A DNA stretch of 64,000 nucleotides from Anaerolineae bacterium (GCA_013360465.1 JABWBO010000005.1:62001-126000); one strand, 5' to 3'. Counted from the stretch's first letter, positions 1 through 10,301 are shown. A program made the numbers and translations. Notes: generated by a model from the letters alone, not told the origin.

Positions 1-123
1 AATCTGCTGCTTGGACTGCATCTCCCCGAAGAGATCGCGCTGATGCGCCTGGTGACCACCTTCAACTACCCGGACCCGGCGGACGCCCAGGTGCGCGATT
101 TGTTTTTCGCCGAAGAGGGTTAA
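1..123 (+). CDS. 3' end of a CDS truncated by the window edge (…ALMRLVTTFNYPDPADAQVRDLFFAEEG*)
   Basis: Open frame from base 1 to TAA at 121-123; family not identifiable. Confidence 0.55.
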   Translation, partial: NLLLGLHLPEEIALMRLVTTFNYPDPADAQVRDLFFAEEG

Positions 124-133
124 TTCCTGCCCC

Positions 134-601
134 TTAACCGGCAGCGATGATGCGGACCACGCCCGGTACAGAGGCGACCAGGGCGGCGATGTCCCTCATC
201 GCTTCTTCGCCAGGAAGCGCGCCTGAAAGCGTCACCGTGCCGCGCCGAACGTTGGCAACCAAGCCCTTGGGAAGCCGCCGACCGACCTCCAGGCGAATCA
301 TCTCGTCGTCGAAGAGCTGCGTGCCGTCCACCGACTGCACGCCCGCCACTCGGGGAATCTGGTTGATCAGATAGCGGCGGTTGATCGGCGTCAGGACATG
401 CCCGCTGAGGACGACGACCCCCGCCTGGACGCTGACGCGAATGTGGAAGCGGTCGGCGGCGGTTGGCGGGTACTGCGTGATGATTGAGACGATTTCGTTA
501 TGGATGTCGATATCAGGGCGTTGAACGATTACACTGGGTTCTGTCATAATCCATTTCTCCAAAAGAGCGCCATGCAGCGAGCGCTCGGCAGCATCTCTCA
601 T
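134..601 (-). CDS. BON-domain protein (two BON-like repeats)
   Basis: Two segments of the form 'VxVxxGVVVLSGHV…VAGVQSV' and 'VRRGTVTLSGALP…VPGVVRI', typical of BON domains. Confidence 0.75.
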   Translation of the reverse strand: MRDAAERSLHGALLEKWIMTEPSVIVQRPDIDIHNEIVSIITQYPPTAADRFHIRVSVQAGVVVLSGHVLTPINRRYLINQIPRVAGVQSVDGTQLFDDEMIRLEVGRRLPKGLVANVRRGTVTLSGALPGEEAMRDIAALVASVPGVVRIIAAG

Positions 602-713
602 CTGTCAGGGCAGCGCGCTGCTGCTACCTTAATTGTGACCCATCCGGTCGTTCATTGCCACCTGATCTTGTGTAGAATAAGCCCGATGTTGAGCCGGTCA
701 TGGACAGACGTAT

Positions 714-1529
714 ATGTTGGAACAGTGGGTGGTTGATCTCCGAAGCGCTGATGCAGGCGTGCGCTTCTACGCTGCGCAGCAGCTTGGCGCGCTGAACGAC
801 GACAGCGCGGTCGATGCGCTGATCGCCGCGCTGCCCGATGCCCACGCCAAGGTGCAGTATGCGGCGCTGTCTTCGCTGATCAAGTTGGGCGCTTTCCGGG
901 CGCTCCAGCCGGTCATCGACATGCTGCTGGACGATCTGCACAGCCGGGTGTGGGAACTGCTCAAGCTGAGCATCGGCACGCGCCTGCGCGCCGGGTTGAT
1001 CGATATGGTACAACGCGATGATCTCGTCATGTCAGATCGTCTTCACGACGCCCTGACGGCACATCTCCTCGACGAACATCAGAAAGCGCTCTTCCTGCGC
1101 ATGATTGGGCGCACCGGCGACAGCCGCCGCCTCGAAGGACTGGTCGTGCTTATCGACTCCGGCGCGGCGGAAGTTCCACCTGCGGTGCAGGCTGCCGCTG
1201 CCGAAGCGCTGGGGATGCTTGGCGACCGTGAGGCGGTGCGTGCGCTGATTGCGGTGGCGGGCAGCCCCAACGACGCCGTCCGCGAGACCGCCGTCGAAGC
1301 CCTGGGACGCCTGGGCGACGCACGGGCGTTCGAGACCGTGCTGGCGGCGCTGAACGACGAGAACGAATGGGTCCGCCGTGCTTCTGCCGAGGCGCTAGGG
1401 GGGATCGGCGACGCCCGCGCTCTTGATGCGCTGACCGCCGCGCTGGCAGACGAGTCCGGTATGGTGCAGGATGCCGCTTTCGACGCGATCAAGAAGCTCA
1501 GCGGCGATCCTTTCACGGCGCTGTTGTGA
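714..1529 (+). CDS. HEAT-repeat / PBS lyase HEAT-like protein
   Basis: Repeated 'D(A)VRxxAAEALGxLGDxRAxxxLxAAL' units. Confidence 0.85.
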   Translation: MLEQWVVDLRSADAGVRFYAAQQLGALNDDSAVDALIAALPDAHAKVQYAALSSLIKLGAFRALQPVIDMLLDDLHSRVWELLKLSIGTRLRAGLIDMVQRDDLVMSDRLHDALTAHLLDEHQKALFLRMIGRTGDSRRLEGLVVLIDSGAAEVPPAVQAAAAEALGMLGDREAVRALIAVAGSPNDAVRETAVEALGRLGDARAFETVLAALNDENEWVRRASAEALGGIGDARALDALTAALADESGMVQDAAFDAIKKLSGDPFTALL

Positions 1530-1556
1530 GCATCTATCTTAGAAACAGGAGCGGCG

Positions 1557-3143
1557 ATGACTGCTAGGCTCATCATCACGCTGTCGCTGATCCTCTTCGG
1601 CGCGGCGTGCAGCGCAGAACCGACCGAAGTGGCGTTCCAGGCGACCGAACCGCTGGTCACGGTCACTGCGCCGGTATACACCGTCACGCCCACGCGCACC
1701 CCGACCTTCACGTATACGCCGCCGCCGACGGCGACTCTGACGCCCTCGGCGACGAACACGCCGCTGCCCACCTTCACCGTCACGCCGCCGGATACCGATA
1801 CCCCCGCGCCCGCCGCGACACAGCTTTCGAGCGAGGCGGCGTCCGCATCGGCGGCGTCCGCATTGGCGGCGTCCGCATCGGCGGCGGCGCTGTCGGTGAT
1901 GCTGGCGGCAGAGACCGCCTCCGCCACGTTCAGCACCCGATCTTCGGGTGCGCCAACTTCGACCGAGACGCCGAACGGCGTGGCGGGGACTTCCGCGCTG
2001 GTGACGCTGACTCCGCCGCTGCCCTTCGGTGCGCCGGCGGCGTTCGAGGCAGGTTCGGCGGCGGTGAGCGAATCGGTCGGCTGGTCTTGCGGCGATTTCC
2101 CCTGTGAGGACGATCTCGAAGGATGGCTGCGGCGCATCCGCGCGCCCCAGGGCTTCGTCGTCGAGCCTGCCGGGCGTTTTCCCGGTCAGGTGCAGCAGAT
2201 CGCCTATGGGCGCGACGGCGCGCTTTACGCCACCGTCCTGGAAGAGGGCACACGGAATGGCGCGGTCTATCGCCTCGATGCTGCCGGGACCTTGCAGCGG
2301 TACAGCGGCAGCTTCTTTTCTCCGCTGGGGCTGGCGTTCCAGCCGGAGACGGATTTGCTGTACGTGAGCGCCCGCGCCGCGCCGGAGCAGTCCGGCGGCA
2401 TCTGGCGCATCCCGGCAGGCGGCGGCGAAGGTGAACCGGTCGTCGTCGATCTGCCCTGCTGCTTCACGCTGATCGACAACCAGCCGAACGGCATGATCTT
2501 CGGGCGCGATGGCGCGCTGTATGTGGGCGTCGGTGCGGTCAGCGATACGTCGGAGAACCCGCCGCGATCCAACCCGGCGTACCGTGCGCTCGATCCGCAC
2601 GAGGCGTCCGTCCTGCGCGTGCATCCCTTCACCGGCGAGATCGCCGTCTATGCGGCAGGTATTCGCAGCCCCTTCGACCTGGCGCTGGACAGCATCGGAC
2701 AGCTCTACGCGACCGACAACGGCATCCTGGCAGGACCTGGGGACCGCCTCTTGCGCCTGGAAGCCGGCGGGCACTACGGTTTTCCGTACTGGCGGGAGCG
2801 CGGCTGTGAAACCTGCGAGATCAAGCCGGCGAGCGTCTCCGTCCTGCCTGATCTGCTGCGCTTTTCCGATTTCACCCTGCCGCGCGGTGTGGTGGTCTAC
2901 ACGGGGACACAGTTTCCGCTCAACTACTTCGACAACCTGTTCGTCGCCTTGTGGAACAATGTCGAGGGTGGGCAGCGTATCGTCCGCGTGGACCCGCGCC
3001 GGCTCAGCGAAGCGGATTACGCTCCGGAAGCTTTCCTGACGGGGTTGATCCGCCCGGTGGACGTGGTCGTCGCCCCGGACGGATCGCTGGCGGTCGCCGA
3101 TTACGTCTACGGTCTGGTGTGGCGGGTGCGCTACGCGCCGTAA
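1557..3143 (+). CDS. Secreted PQQ-dependent sugar dehydrogenase-like / NHL-type beta-propeller lipoprotein with Thr/Pro-rich linker
   Basis: Lipobox 'LFGAACSAE', TPT-rich linker, then 'VVEPAGRFPGQVQQIAYGRDGALYATV…ALYVGVGAVSDT…ATDNG…HYGFPYW' as in sugar dehydrogenase propellers. Confidence 0.8.
   Translation: MTARLIITLSLILFGAACSAEPTEVAFQATEPLVTVTAPVYTVTPTRTPTFTYTPPPTATLTPSATNTPLPTFTVTPPDTDTPAPAATQLSSEAASASAASALAASASAAALSVMLAAETASATFSTRSSGAPTSTETPNGVAGTSALVTLTPPLPFGAPAAFEAGSAAVSESVGWSCGDFPCEDDLEGWLRRIRAPQGFVVEPAGRFPGQVQQIAYGRDGALYATVLEEGTRNGAVYRLDAAGTLQRYSGSFFSPLGLAFQPETDLLYVSARAAPEQSGGIWRIPAGGGEGEPVVVDLPCCFTLIDNQPNGMIFGRDGALYVGVGAVSDTSENPPRSNPAYRALDPHEASVLRVHPFTGEIAVYAAGIRSPFDLALDSIGQLYATDNGILAGPGDRLLRLEAGGHYGFPYWRERGCETCEIKPASVSVLPDLLRFSDFTLPRGVVVYTGTQFPLNYFDNLFVALWNNVEGGQRIVRVDPRRLSEADYAPEAFLTGLIRPVDVVVAPDGSLAVADYVYGLVWRVRYAP
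1836..1886 (+). repeat. In-frame 15-bp tandem repeat (gcggcgtccgcatcg x3 plus partial)
   Basis: 1836-1850, 1851-1865 and 1866-1880 near-identical; encodes an Ala/Ser-rich stretch. Confidence 0.85.
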
Positions 3144-3172
3144 CGGGCGGGGCGTCCAGCGGCGCATTTTGC

Positions 3173-3178
3173 TATAAT
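3173..3178 (+). promoter_or_regulatory. Candidate -10 box (TATAAT) upstream of sbcC-like gene
   Basis: 'ttttgcTATAATgttcgc' about 34 nt before the proposed GTG start at 3212; no clear -35. Confidence 0.45.
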
Positions 3179-3211
3179 GTTCGCATTTGCCGACCAGACC
3201 GGACCTTCGCC

Positions 3212-5758
3212 GTGCTGCCCATTCGCCTGGAAATCAAGAACTTCCTTGCCTATCGATCTCCCGAACCGCTGTATTTCGAGGGGATTCACCTCGCCTGCCT
3301 GAGCGGCGCAAACGGCGCAGGCAAATCTTCGCTGCTGGACGCCGTCACCTGGGCGCTGTGGGGCAAGGCGCGCGCCCGCCGTGACGAGGAGCTGATCCAC
3401 CAGGGGCAGACCGACATGTACGTCCTGCTCCAGTTCGAGCAGGCGGGGGTGATGTATCAGGTCATCCGCTCACGTTCTCGGTCACGAGCGGCGGGCGCGC
3501 TGGCGTTTTACGCGCTGGATGCCGACGGCGGACGCATCGAACTGACCGAAGGGTCGATGCGCGCGACGCAGGCGCTGATCGACCGGACGATTAACCTCGA
3601 CTATGACACTTTCACTCATTCCGCCTTTCTGCGCCAGGGCAACGCCGATGCCTTCACGGTCAAGACGCCGAAGGAGCGCAAGCAGATTCTCTCCGATATC
3701 CTCGGTCTGAGCCGCTGGGAGGCGTTTGAGAGCCACGCTAAAGCCGCCGTCGCCGAAATCGATACCGAGATCGCCGTCGCCGAAGGACAGATTCGCGAAA
3801 TTGACGCCGCCATCTCGCGCGAGCCGGAGACACGCCGGCAGCTTCAGACGGCGCAGGAGGCGCTGATCCTGGCGACCGAGCGCGCCGAGACTGCCCGGCG
3901 CTCCTACGACGAGATGCGCGATGTAGAGACGAACCGCCGCCACGCCGAGGACCGGCTGGTCGAAGCGCGGCAGCGCCTGAAGGCGGCGGAACATAAGCTG
4001 GGGCAGGCAGCGGCGCGCGTGCAGATTCGCCGTCAGCGGGTGGACGATTTCACCGGGCTGCTGGGGCGGCAGGAAGAGATCGAAGAAGGCTATCAGGCGC
4101 TTCAGGACGCCCGCGAACGCGATCAGTCGCTCGGCGCGAAGCTGATCGAATTGAAACGGCTCGACGAACAGCGCGCCCAGCACGAGAAGGCGATTGAGGC
4201 GGCGCGCGGGGCGCTGGAAAGCGATCTGCGCACCTGTGCCATGACTATCGCCTCGCTGGAACGCGTCGTCCAGGGCGGCGACTCGGAGTCGCTCGACAGA
4301 CTGCGCGAGGAGATCGCCGCGCTGCGCCTGCGCGAGAACGAGCGTGCTGCCCTGCAGGCGCAGCTGGAAGCCTATCGCGAAGATCGCGGCGGGCGATCCG
4401 CCGCGAACAACGCGCTGAAGGGCGAGATGAACAGGCTGAAAGAGCGGCAGACCCGTCTGCGCGATGTGGAGGGCGCGGTTTGCCCGCTGTGCGGTCAGCC
4501 GCTCACCCCGGATCACCGTGACGCCATCATCGACGAGATCGAGCGCGAGGGCAGGGTGATGGGGGACCAGCACCGCGAAAATGCCGCGCGGGTCAAGGCG
4601 CTGGAAGCAGTCATCGCCGAACACGGCGAGATGATCAGCGAGATCGCCGTATTGCTTCAGCGCCTCCCTGAACTGCAAGCCGAGATGGGCAAGCTAGAGG
4701 AGCGTCTGCAAGCTGCCCAGGAGGCTGCCGCTCGACTTGAGCCGGAGCGGGCGCGGGGCGAGACGCTGCGCCGGCAGCTGGCAGAAGACGATTATGCCCA
4801 CGCCGAGCGTGAGGCGCTGGCGGCGCTCAACGCCGCGCGGGCGGAACTCGGCTATGACGATGCCAGCCACCAGGATGCGCGGCAGAGCTTGCGCGCCTTC
4901 AACGATTATGAGGTGCGCTATCATCAGTTGAAACAGGCGGAAGAATCGCTGCAAACCGCCCGCGCCGACCTCGAAGAGGCGCAAGCCGAGTCGGACGATC
5001 AGAAACAGGTCTACGAGGCAGAACAGGCGGCGGTCAGCGGGCTGGAGAAAGATATCGCCGAACTGCGGGCGCTTTCCGATGAAGCCAAGCGCCGGCATCA
5101 GGAGATGATGCTGCGCCAGCAGGAAGAGGCGAAGGCGCGGGAGAACGCCGGAGCGGCTCGCCAGGAATTGAGCGCTATCGAGGCGGGGCGCAGCCGCCGG
5201 CTGGAACTGATCGAGCGCATCGCCGCACAGCGCCAGCAGCGGTCGCTCTATGACGATCTGCGCATCGCCTTCGGCAAGAACGGCATCCCGGCGATGATCA
5301 TCGACGCCGCGCTCCCGGAGCTGGAAGATGCTGCCAACCGCCTGCTCAGTCGCATGACCGACGGGCAGATGCACATCGCCATCACCACCCAGCGCGAAAA
5401 AGTGACCGGCGGGGTCGCCGAGACGCTGGATATTCAGATCGCCGACTCGCTCGGCACGCGGCAGTACGAGATGTACAGCGGCGGCGAAGCCTTTCGCATT
5501 GATTTCGCGCTGCGGGTGGCGCTGTCGCAGATGTTAGCGCGGCGCGCCGGGGCGCAGCTGCGCACCCTGTTCATCGACGAAGGCTTCGGCACGCAGGACG
5601 AAGCCGGGCGCGCCAAACTGGTCGAAGCGATCACCGCCATTCAGGATGACTTCGACCTGATCCTGGTGATCACCCACATCGACGATCTGCGCGATGCCTT
5701 CCCGGTGCATATCCTGGTCGAGAAGACCGGCGAGGGCAGCCACCTCGCGCTGCGCTGA
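3212..5758 (+). CDS. sbcC: SbcC/Rad50-type AAA ATPase exonuclease subunit
   Basis: 'LPIRLEIKNFLAYRSPEPLYFEGIHLACLSGANGAGKSSLLDAVTWALWG' Walker A, long coiled coils, zinc hook 'CPLCGQPL', C-terminal 'GTRQYEMYSGGEAFRIDFALRVALSQML…LFIDEGFGTQD'. Proposed GTG start 3212, shorter than the listed ORF. Confidence 0.9.
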   Translation: MLPIRLEIKNFLAYRSPEPLYFEGIHLACLSGANGAGKSSLLDAVTWALWGKARARRDEELIHQGQTDMYVLLQFEQAGVMYQVIRSRSRSRAAGALAFYALDADGGRIELTEGSMRATQALIDRTINLDYDTFTHSAFLRQGNADAFTVKTPKERKQILSDILGLSRWEAFESHAKAAVAEIDTEIAVAEGQIREIDAAISREPETRRQLQTAQEALILATERAETARRSYDEMRDVETNRRHAEDRLVEARQRLKAAEHKLGQAAARVQIRRQRVDDFTGLLGRQEEIEEGYQALQDARERDQSLGAKLIELKRLDEQRAQHEKAIEAARGALESDLRTCAMTIASLERVVQGGDSESLDRLREEIAALRLRENERAALQAQLEAYREDRGGRSAANNALKGEMNRLKERQTRLRDVEGAVCPLCGQPLTPDHRDAIIDEIEREGRVMGDQHRENAARVKALEAVIAEHGEMISEIAVLLQRLPELQAEMGKLEERLQAAQEAAARLEPERARGETLRRQLAEDDYAHAEREALAALNAARAELGYDDASHQDARQSLRAFNDYEVRYHQLKQAEESLQTARADLEEAQAESDDQKQVYEAEQAAVSGLEKDIAELRALSDEAKRRHQEMMLRQQEEAKARENAGAARQELSAIEAGRSRRLELIERIAAQRQQRSLYDDLRIAFGKNGIPAMIIDAALPELEDAANRLLSRMTDGQMHIAITTQREKVTGGVAETLDIQIADSLGTRQYEMYSGGEAFRIDFALRVALSQMLARRAGAQLRTLFIDEGFGTQDEAGRAKLVEAITAIQDDFDLILVITHIDDLRDAFPVHILVEKTGEGSHLALR

Positions 5759-5770
5759 TCGCCCTCGTCC

Positions 5771-7198
5771 TCAGCTGCCGCCCACCTGCACAAACGCCAG
5801 CAGCTTGTTGTAGCCCGTCTCCGGCTCCCACAGATCGGCGTTCGCCAGTCGAATTGCGTAATCCGGCTCATCGTGCAGCGTCGGAGCCGGGTCCGGCAGG
5901 GCGAGCAGCACCTCGTATTGTCCGGCGGGCAGGTCGGGCGGGATCGCCGCTGTCAGCGTCACGGCGAAGGCTCCGCCGTCCGGCAGCCAGCGGCGCGGGT
6001 CGGCTTCCGCCGCCGGCAGGGCATGTATGCGCCCATCGTCGGCTGACCGCAGCATGAGTTCGACGGCGCGCGGGTTGTAAGGGCTGGCGAAGCCATCGTT
6101 GATCAGCGTGATCGGCACGGCGAAAGTCTCTCCCGGCTGCGCGGCGGCGGGGATGGCGGCGTCGATCAGCCGGAAGCGATAGCCCAGCCGCCGAGCGATT
6201 TCCTCGAAACAGCCTTCGGCGCGCCAGCCATCGAGTACTTCTTCGCGATAATCCAGATTGAGCGCGCTGAAGCGCAGCAGTTCCAGGTCGCTCAGCGCGT
6301 TCTGGCAGCCGATGAACGGCTGTGCCTCGGCATCGGCGTTGCAGGTCTCGCCGCCCTGAGGCACGAAGCGGTTGTCGAGATTCAGGTAACGCCGCACCGC
6401 GTCCCGTTCCGCCGCATTTTCGGGGTAGCTGCCCCAGTCGGTCTCAGAGGCGAGGAAGCAGTCGTTATGCCCGCCTATCCGCGCCTGCGGGGTCGTCGAA
6501 AAAGCGCCGGCATCGTCCAGCGGCGCAGCGCCATAAAGCTGCTGCTTATAGGGCGCATAGCGCATGGCGATCATGCGGTCGGCGGGCAGCGCCGCCAGCA
6601 GCGCCTCGATGATGGCGGTCGATGCGGCGTTGACGCCGGTCTCTTCGTCCACCAGATGATGCGTCGAACTGTGCCATTCCCCCCATGCGCCGACGAAGCC
6701 GATCTCCATGAAGGCGATCACGTCGCTGTGTCGCTCCAGGATCGGCGTCAGCTGAACGATGTGCGCCAGCACACGTTCCAGCGGCGCGTCCGGCTCCTGA
6801 TAGGGATATTCGCCCGACTGCGGGAAGTTGTAGGCGAAGCGGGGAATCACCTTCAGGTGTGCGCTGCGCGCCGCTTCGAACTGCGTATTGATGTATGCCA
6901 GCGCTTCATCGGTGAGCGGCGACTCGCGGTATTCGTCGATGAGGAAATACCAGCGTACCAGGCTGATGCCATCGGCGCGCAGGGTGCGCAGTGCCTGCAC
7001 GGACTGCGGGGCGCGCTCCTCGCCGATCCACATCGGCGTCTCCTGATCGTAGAAGCCGCGTTCCGGGTTGGCGAAGTTTTCCTCGTCGGCGGCGTAGACG
7101 ACCGCTGTCGGCGCGGGCGCTCCTTCCTGGGCAGCGCCGGAAACCGAAATCCAGGCGGCGATTAGCAGAAACAGGGCAACTGGCAGCAGGCGGCGCAT
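5771..7198 (-). CDS. Secreted DUF4874/DUF4832-type protein
   Basis: 'NFANPERGFYDQ…LVRWYFLIDEYRESPLTDEALAYINTQF…GFVGAWGEWHSSTH'; signal peptide from ATG at 7198. Confidence 0.75.
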   Translation of the reverse strand: MRRLLPVALFLLIAAWISVSGAAQEGAPAPTAVVYAADEENFANPERGFYDQETPMWIGEERAPQSVQALRTLRADGISLVRWYFLIDEYRESPLTDEALAYINTQFEAARSAHLKVIPRFAYNFPQSGEYPYQEPDAPLERVLAHIVQLTPILERHSDVIAFMEIGFVGAWGEWHSSTHHLVDEETGVNAASTAIIEALLAALPADRMIAMRYAPYKQQLYGAAPLDDAGAFSTTPQARIGGHNDCFLASETDWGSYPENAAERDAVRRYLNLDNRFVPQGGETCNADAEAQPFIGCQNALSDLELLRFSALNLDYREEVLDGWRAEGCFEEIARRLGYRFRLIDAAIPAAAQPGETFAVPITLINDGFASPYNPRAVELMLRSADDGRIHALPAAEADPRRWLPDGGAFAVTLTAAIPPDLPAGQYEVLLALPDPAPTLHDEPDYAIRLANADLWEPETGYNKLLAFVQVGGS

Positions 7199-7361
7199 GG
7201 GCGATCCTCCGTCATCATTCTTGGTCAAACAGCAGCGGCTTAAGACGCTGTCTGAGATGATCGTACACCCGGAACCGCCGCCCCGCCGGGCGGTAGGAAG
7301 GCGGGCGGGCGCGAACTCGGTTATACTTGGTAGCGATAGAATCGGCAGATTGGCGCGGAAG

Positions 7362-7895
7362 ATGCAGCTTATGAACCGTCATACCACGACCTTTCTCGTG
7401 TGCGCGCTGGCGGCGCTGGCGATGCTGGCGCTGTTGACCCCGGCGACGGTCGCCCAGGATGGCGCAGCCCCGACGCCCACCGACTTTTTTGCCGCCATCG
7501 AGCTGACTCAGCCGCCGACTCGTCAGGCATATGTCGGCGCGCCGCAGTACCCGCTGGCGGTGCTGTCCGACGGCACGGCGATCCCTTCGCTGACCGGCGT
7601 CGGCGGCAAGGCGGAATATGCCCCGGTCGCTATCCGCAGCGGTCCCGGCTTGGAATATCCGCGCGTTGGACGGGTGGCGCAGGGATCGTGGATTCACATC
7701 GTCGGCTGGAACGGCTGGGACCTGGAACGCTTCTGCACGGTCAACTTCCAGAGCGATCTGGATATGTGGGTGCAGGTGCAGAACCACCTCACCGAGCAGC
7801 GCGGCTGGGTTGCCCGCTGTGCCATCACCATCGTTGGCGACGTGACCGCCCTGCCCATTGTCAGCGCGGCGGGCGAACGCTCGCTCCAGCGTTAG
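7362..7895 (+). CDS. Secreted bacterial SH3-like domain protein
   Basis: Signal peptide then 'APVAIRSGPGLEYPRVGRVAQGSWIHIVGWNG'. Confidence 0.65.
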   Translation: MQLMNRHTTTFLVCALAALAMLALLTPATVAQDGAAPTPTDFFAAIELTQPPTRQAYVGAPQYPLAVLSDGTAIPSLTGVGGKAEYAPVAIRSGPGLEYPRVGRVAQGSWIHIVGWNGWDLERFCTVNFQSDLDMWVQVQNHLTEQRGWVARCAITIVGDVTALPIVSAAGERSLQR

Positions 7896-7917
7896 CGCAG
7901 CGGGACAGACCGACCCT

Positions 7918-8922
7918 ATGCGGCTTCCTTTCCGGCGCCCTCTTTCCCTGCTCCTGCTGATCAGCCTGCTGCCGGCGCTGTCCGGCTGCGGCGCGGCGGC
8001 GTTCGAGGTCGTGCCGACCACCCGCCCGACCGCGACCGCCGCGCCCAGCGAGACGCCTTCTCCGACGCTGGATCGCAGCGCCGTGCCGACCGCCACGCTG
8101 ACCCCGCCGCCGGCAACCGGTGGACCTTCGCCGACGCCGCTGTTCGGTCAGCCGATGACGCTGGCGGCTTCGCCCACCCGCGCCCTGCTCAACCCCAATG
8201 CGCCGCGCATCGAATTCTTCACCGCCGACGGCGCGGCGGTTGCGCCGGGCAATATCGTCACGCTCTACTGGTCCACGCGCAACGCCAGCGACGCGGTCAT
8301 CTATCAGATGGATCGCGGGGAGCGCAGCCGGCTGTGGAACGTGCCGCCCGACGGCAGCCTGCCGGTGCAGACGCGCACCAGCGACCGGGGTGTGCTGGAC
8401 TTCGTGCTGAGCATCGGCGATGGCGTGCAGCGCGTCGAACAGCCGCTGTCCATCCCGCTGGCGTGTCCGGATGTCTGGTTCTTCAACCCCGCGCCGAGCG
8501 ACTGCCCGACGCGCCCTGCCGAAGAGACCTTCATCATCGAGCAGCCCTTCGAGCGCGGGCGGATGATCTATATGCAGGCGGTGGACCGCGTCTACGCGCT
8601 GTTCAACGACGGTTTCGACCCGGCGTGGCTGGTCCTCGATAACCGCTTCGACCCGGCGATCCATCCTGAATCCGAGCCGGGTTTTCCGGTTCCGCCGGGC
8701 TACTTCCAGCCGACCAACGAACTCGGTTTTGTCTGGCGCGGCAACGATCTGGTGCGCAATCGTCTGGGGTTGGGCGCACAGCCGGAGTCGCGCTTCAACG
8801 GCTTGATCCAGCGCGCCGCCGCCCGCGATGGCGCGGAGACGCTCTATCTGAGCAGCGCCGAAGGTTCGGTGCTGCGCCTGCTGCCGGGCGGCGACGCCTG
8901 GGAGATCATCGCGCTCCCGTGA
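7918..8922 (+). CDS. Lipoprotein of unknown function with Thr/Pro-rich linker
   Basis: 'MRLPFRRPLSLLLLISLLPALSGCGAAAF' lipobox, then Thr/Pro-rich linker. Confidence 0.65.
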   Translation: MRLPFRRPLSLLLLISLLPALSGCGAAAFEVVPTTRPTATAAPSETPSPTLDRSAVPTATLTPPPATGGPSPTPLFGQPMTLAASPTRALLNPNAPRIEFFTADGAAVAPGNIVTLYWSTRNASDAVIYQMDRGERSRLWNVPPDGSLPVQTRTSDRGVLDFVLSIGDGVQRVEQPLSIPLACPDVWFFNPAPSDCPTRPAEETFIIEQPFERGRMIYMQAVDRVYALFNDGFDPAWLVLDNRFDPAIHPESEPGFPVPPGYFQPTNELGFVWRGNDLVRNRLGLGAQPESRFNGLIQRAAARDGAETLYLSSAEGSVLRLLPGGDAWEIIALP

Positions 8923-8971
8923 GGTGCGCCGATGTCACGAAGTCAACGCGAAAGTAACAGGAGTCTCGTCA

Positions 8972-10297
8972 ATGCTGCCAGAGCTTGCCTCGTCCGTCAA
9001 CGACCGCCCCCGGCTGCGGTCGTCTGTCGGGCTGGACCCCCACCAGGACAGCGCAGCTGCCGATTTGCGCGGGCTGGTGATGAAGGTTTTCGCCATCGAA
9101 TCCGAAAGCCTCGTCGAAGAAGATCGGTCGCTGAACGAAATGCTGCTCCTTTCCGGCAGCGCCAAATACGTCGTCTCCTACACCGGACACCTGCTGATGG
9201 GTTCCGAAGAGGCATACGACAAGCTCGACGCCGATCTGGCGGCGATGGATTATCTGCCGATCTTCCGTGAGGTCGGCGGCAGGCAGATCATCCACATCTT
9301 CAGTGGGCGGGTGCAGCCTGCGCCGCGCCCCTGGTGGCCCAATGCGCTCCTGCTTGCCCTCACCGTCATCAGCCTGCTGATGGTCGGCACGGAGGTCGCC
9401 ATCAACGAGATCGCCGGACTGGGCGCGCCAGAGGCGGAAATCGAAGCGCTGATCGCCAACTTCTTCGGTGAATTGTGGCGCGGCATCCCCTATGCCGGCA
9501 GCCTGCTGCTGATCCTCGGCGCGCACGAGTTGGGGCATTTCTTCGCCGGGCGGCGGCACAAGCTGGCGGTCACGCTGCCCTACTTCATCCCGGCTCCGTT
9601 CACCTTCTTCGGCACGTTTGGCGCGTTCATTCAGCTGCGCCAGCCGATGCGCAGCCGCAAGACACTGCTCGACATCGGTCTGGCGGGTCCACTCGTCGGG
9701 CTGCTGGTCGCCATCCCGATCCTCTACATCGGGCTGCGCACCTCGCCGGTCGATGTCATTCAGCCGGGCTTGCTCGAAGGCAATTCCTTCCTCTATGCGC
9801 TGATGAAGACGCTGACTTTCGGCGAGTTCCTGCCCAACGGCACTTATGACGTGTACATCAACCAGCTGGCGCGGGCGGGGTGGGTCGGTCTGCTGGTCAC
9901 CGGCTTGAACCTGATCCCCATCGGGCAGCTGGATGGCGGGCACGTCCTCTATTCGCTGATCGGCGAGCATGCCCGCCGGCTGTACGCCCCGCTCATGGCG
10001 GCGATGATCGGTTTGGTCCTCGTCACCCTTTCGACCAGCGCCATCTGGGTGCTGTGGCTGGTGCTGCTGCTGCTTTTCGGGCGCATCTACGCCGTCCCGC
10101 TCGACAATATCACCCCGCTCGATCCGCGCCGGCGCTTCCTGGCGGCGCTGGGCTTGATTGTCTTTGTGGTGACCTTCGTGCCGCTGCCGCTTTCGCCGGT
10201 TGAAGGGGTGACTCTGCCGCCGGGGACGGACTCGGCGTCGATCCTGCTGCCGGCCGCCATCACCCTGATGGCGCTGTTCATGAACCGCCGCAGGTAG
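8972..10297 (+). CDS. Site-2 protease family (M50) membrane metalloprotease
   Basis: Multiple TM segments, 'ILGAHELGHFFAGRRH' (HExxH) and 'NLIPIGQLDGGHVLYSL' (NxxPxxxxDGG). Confidence 0.9.
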   Translation: MLPELASSVNDRPRLRSSVGLDPHQDSAAADLRGLVMKVFAIESESLVEEDRSLNEMLLLSGSAKYVVSYTGHLLMGSEEAYDKLDADLAAMDYLPIFREVGGRQIIHIFSGRVQPAPRPWWPNALLLALTVISLLMVGTEVAINEIAGLGAPEAEIEALIANFFGELWRGIPYAGSLLLILGAHELGHFFAGRRHKLAVTLPYFIPAPFTFFGTFGAFIQLRQPMRSRKTLLDIGLAGPLVGLLVAIPILYIGLRTSPVDVIQPGLLEGNSFLYALMKTLTFGEFLPNGTYDVYINQLARAGWVGLLVTGLNLIPIGQLDGGHVLYSLIGEHARRLYAPLMAAMIGLVLVTLSTSAIWVLWLVLLLLFGRIYAVPLDNITPLDPRRRFLAALGLIVFVVTFVPLPLSPVEGVTLPPGTDSASILLPAAITLMALFMNRRR

Positions 10298-10301
10298 CCC
10301 G

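Noticed and set aside
1836-1886. Short repeats as a CRISPR-like array
   Set aside because: Contiguous 15-bp units without spacers, in frame inside a coding sequence
1079-2137. 352-aa minus-strand ORF over HEAT and propeller genes
   Set aside because: Composition-driven (VGSGVFVAEGV…ADADAANADA) mirror of the Thr/Pro linker and tandem repeat
2951-3211. N-terminal extension of the SbcC ORF
   Set aside because: Overlaps the upstream CDS and precedes a promoter-like TATAAT; conserved start 'LPIRLEIKNFLAYRS' fits GTG 3212
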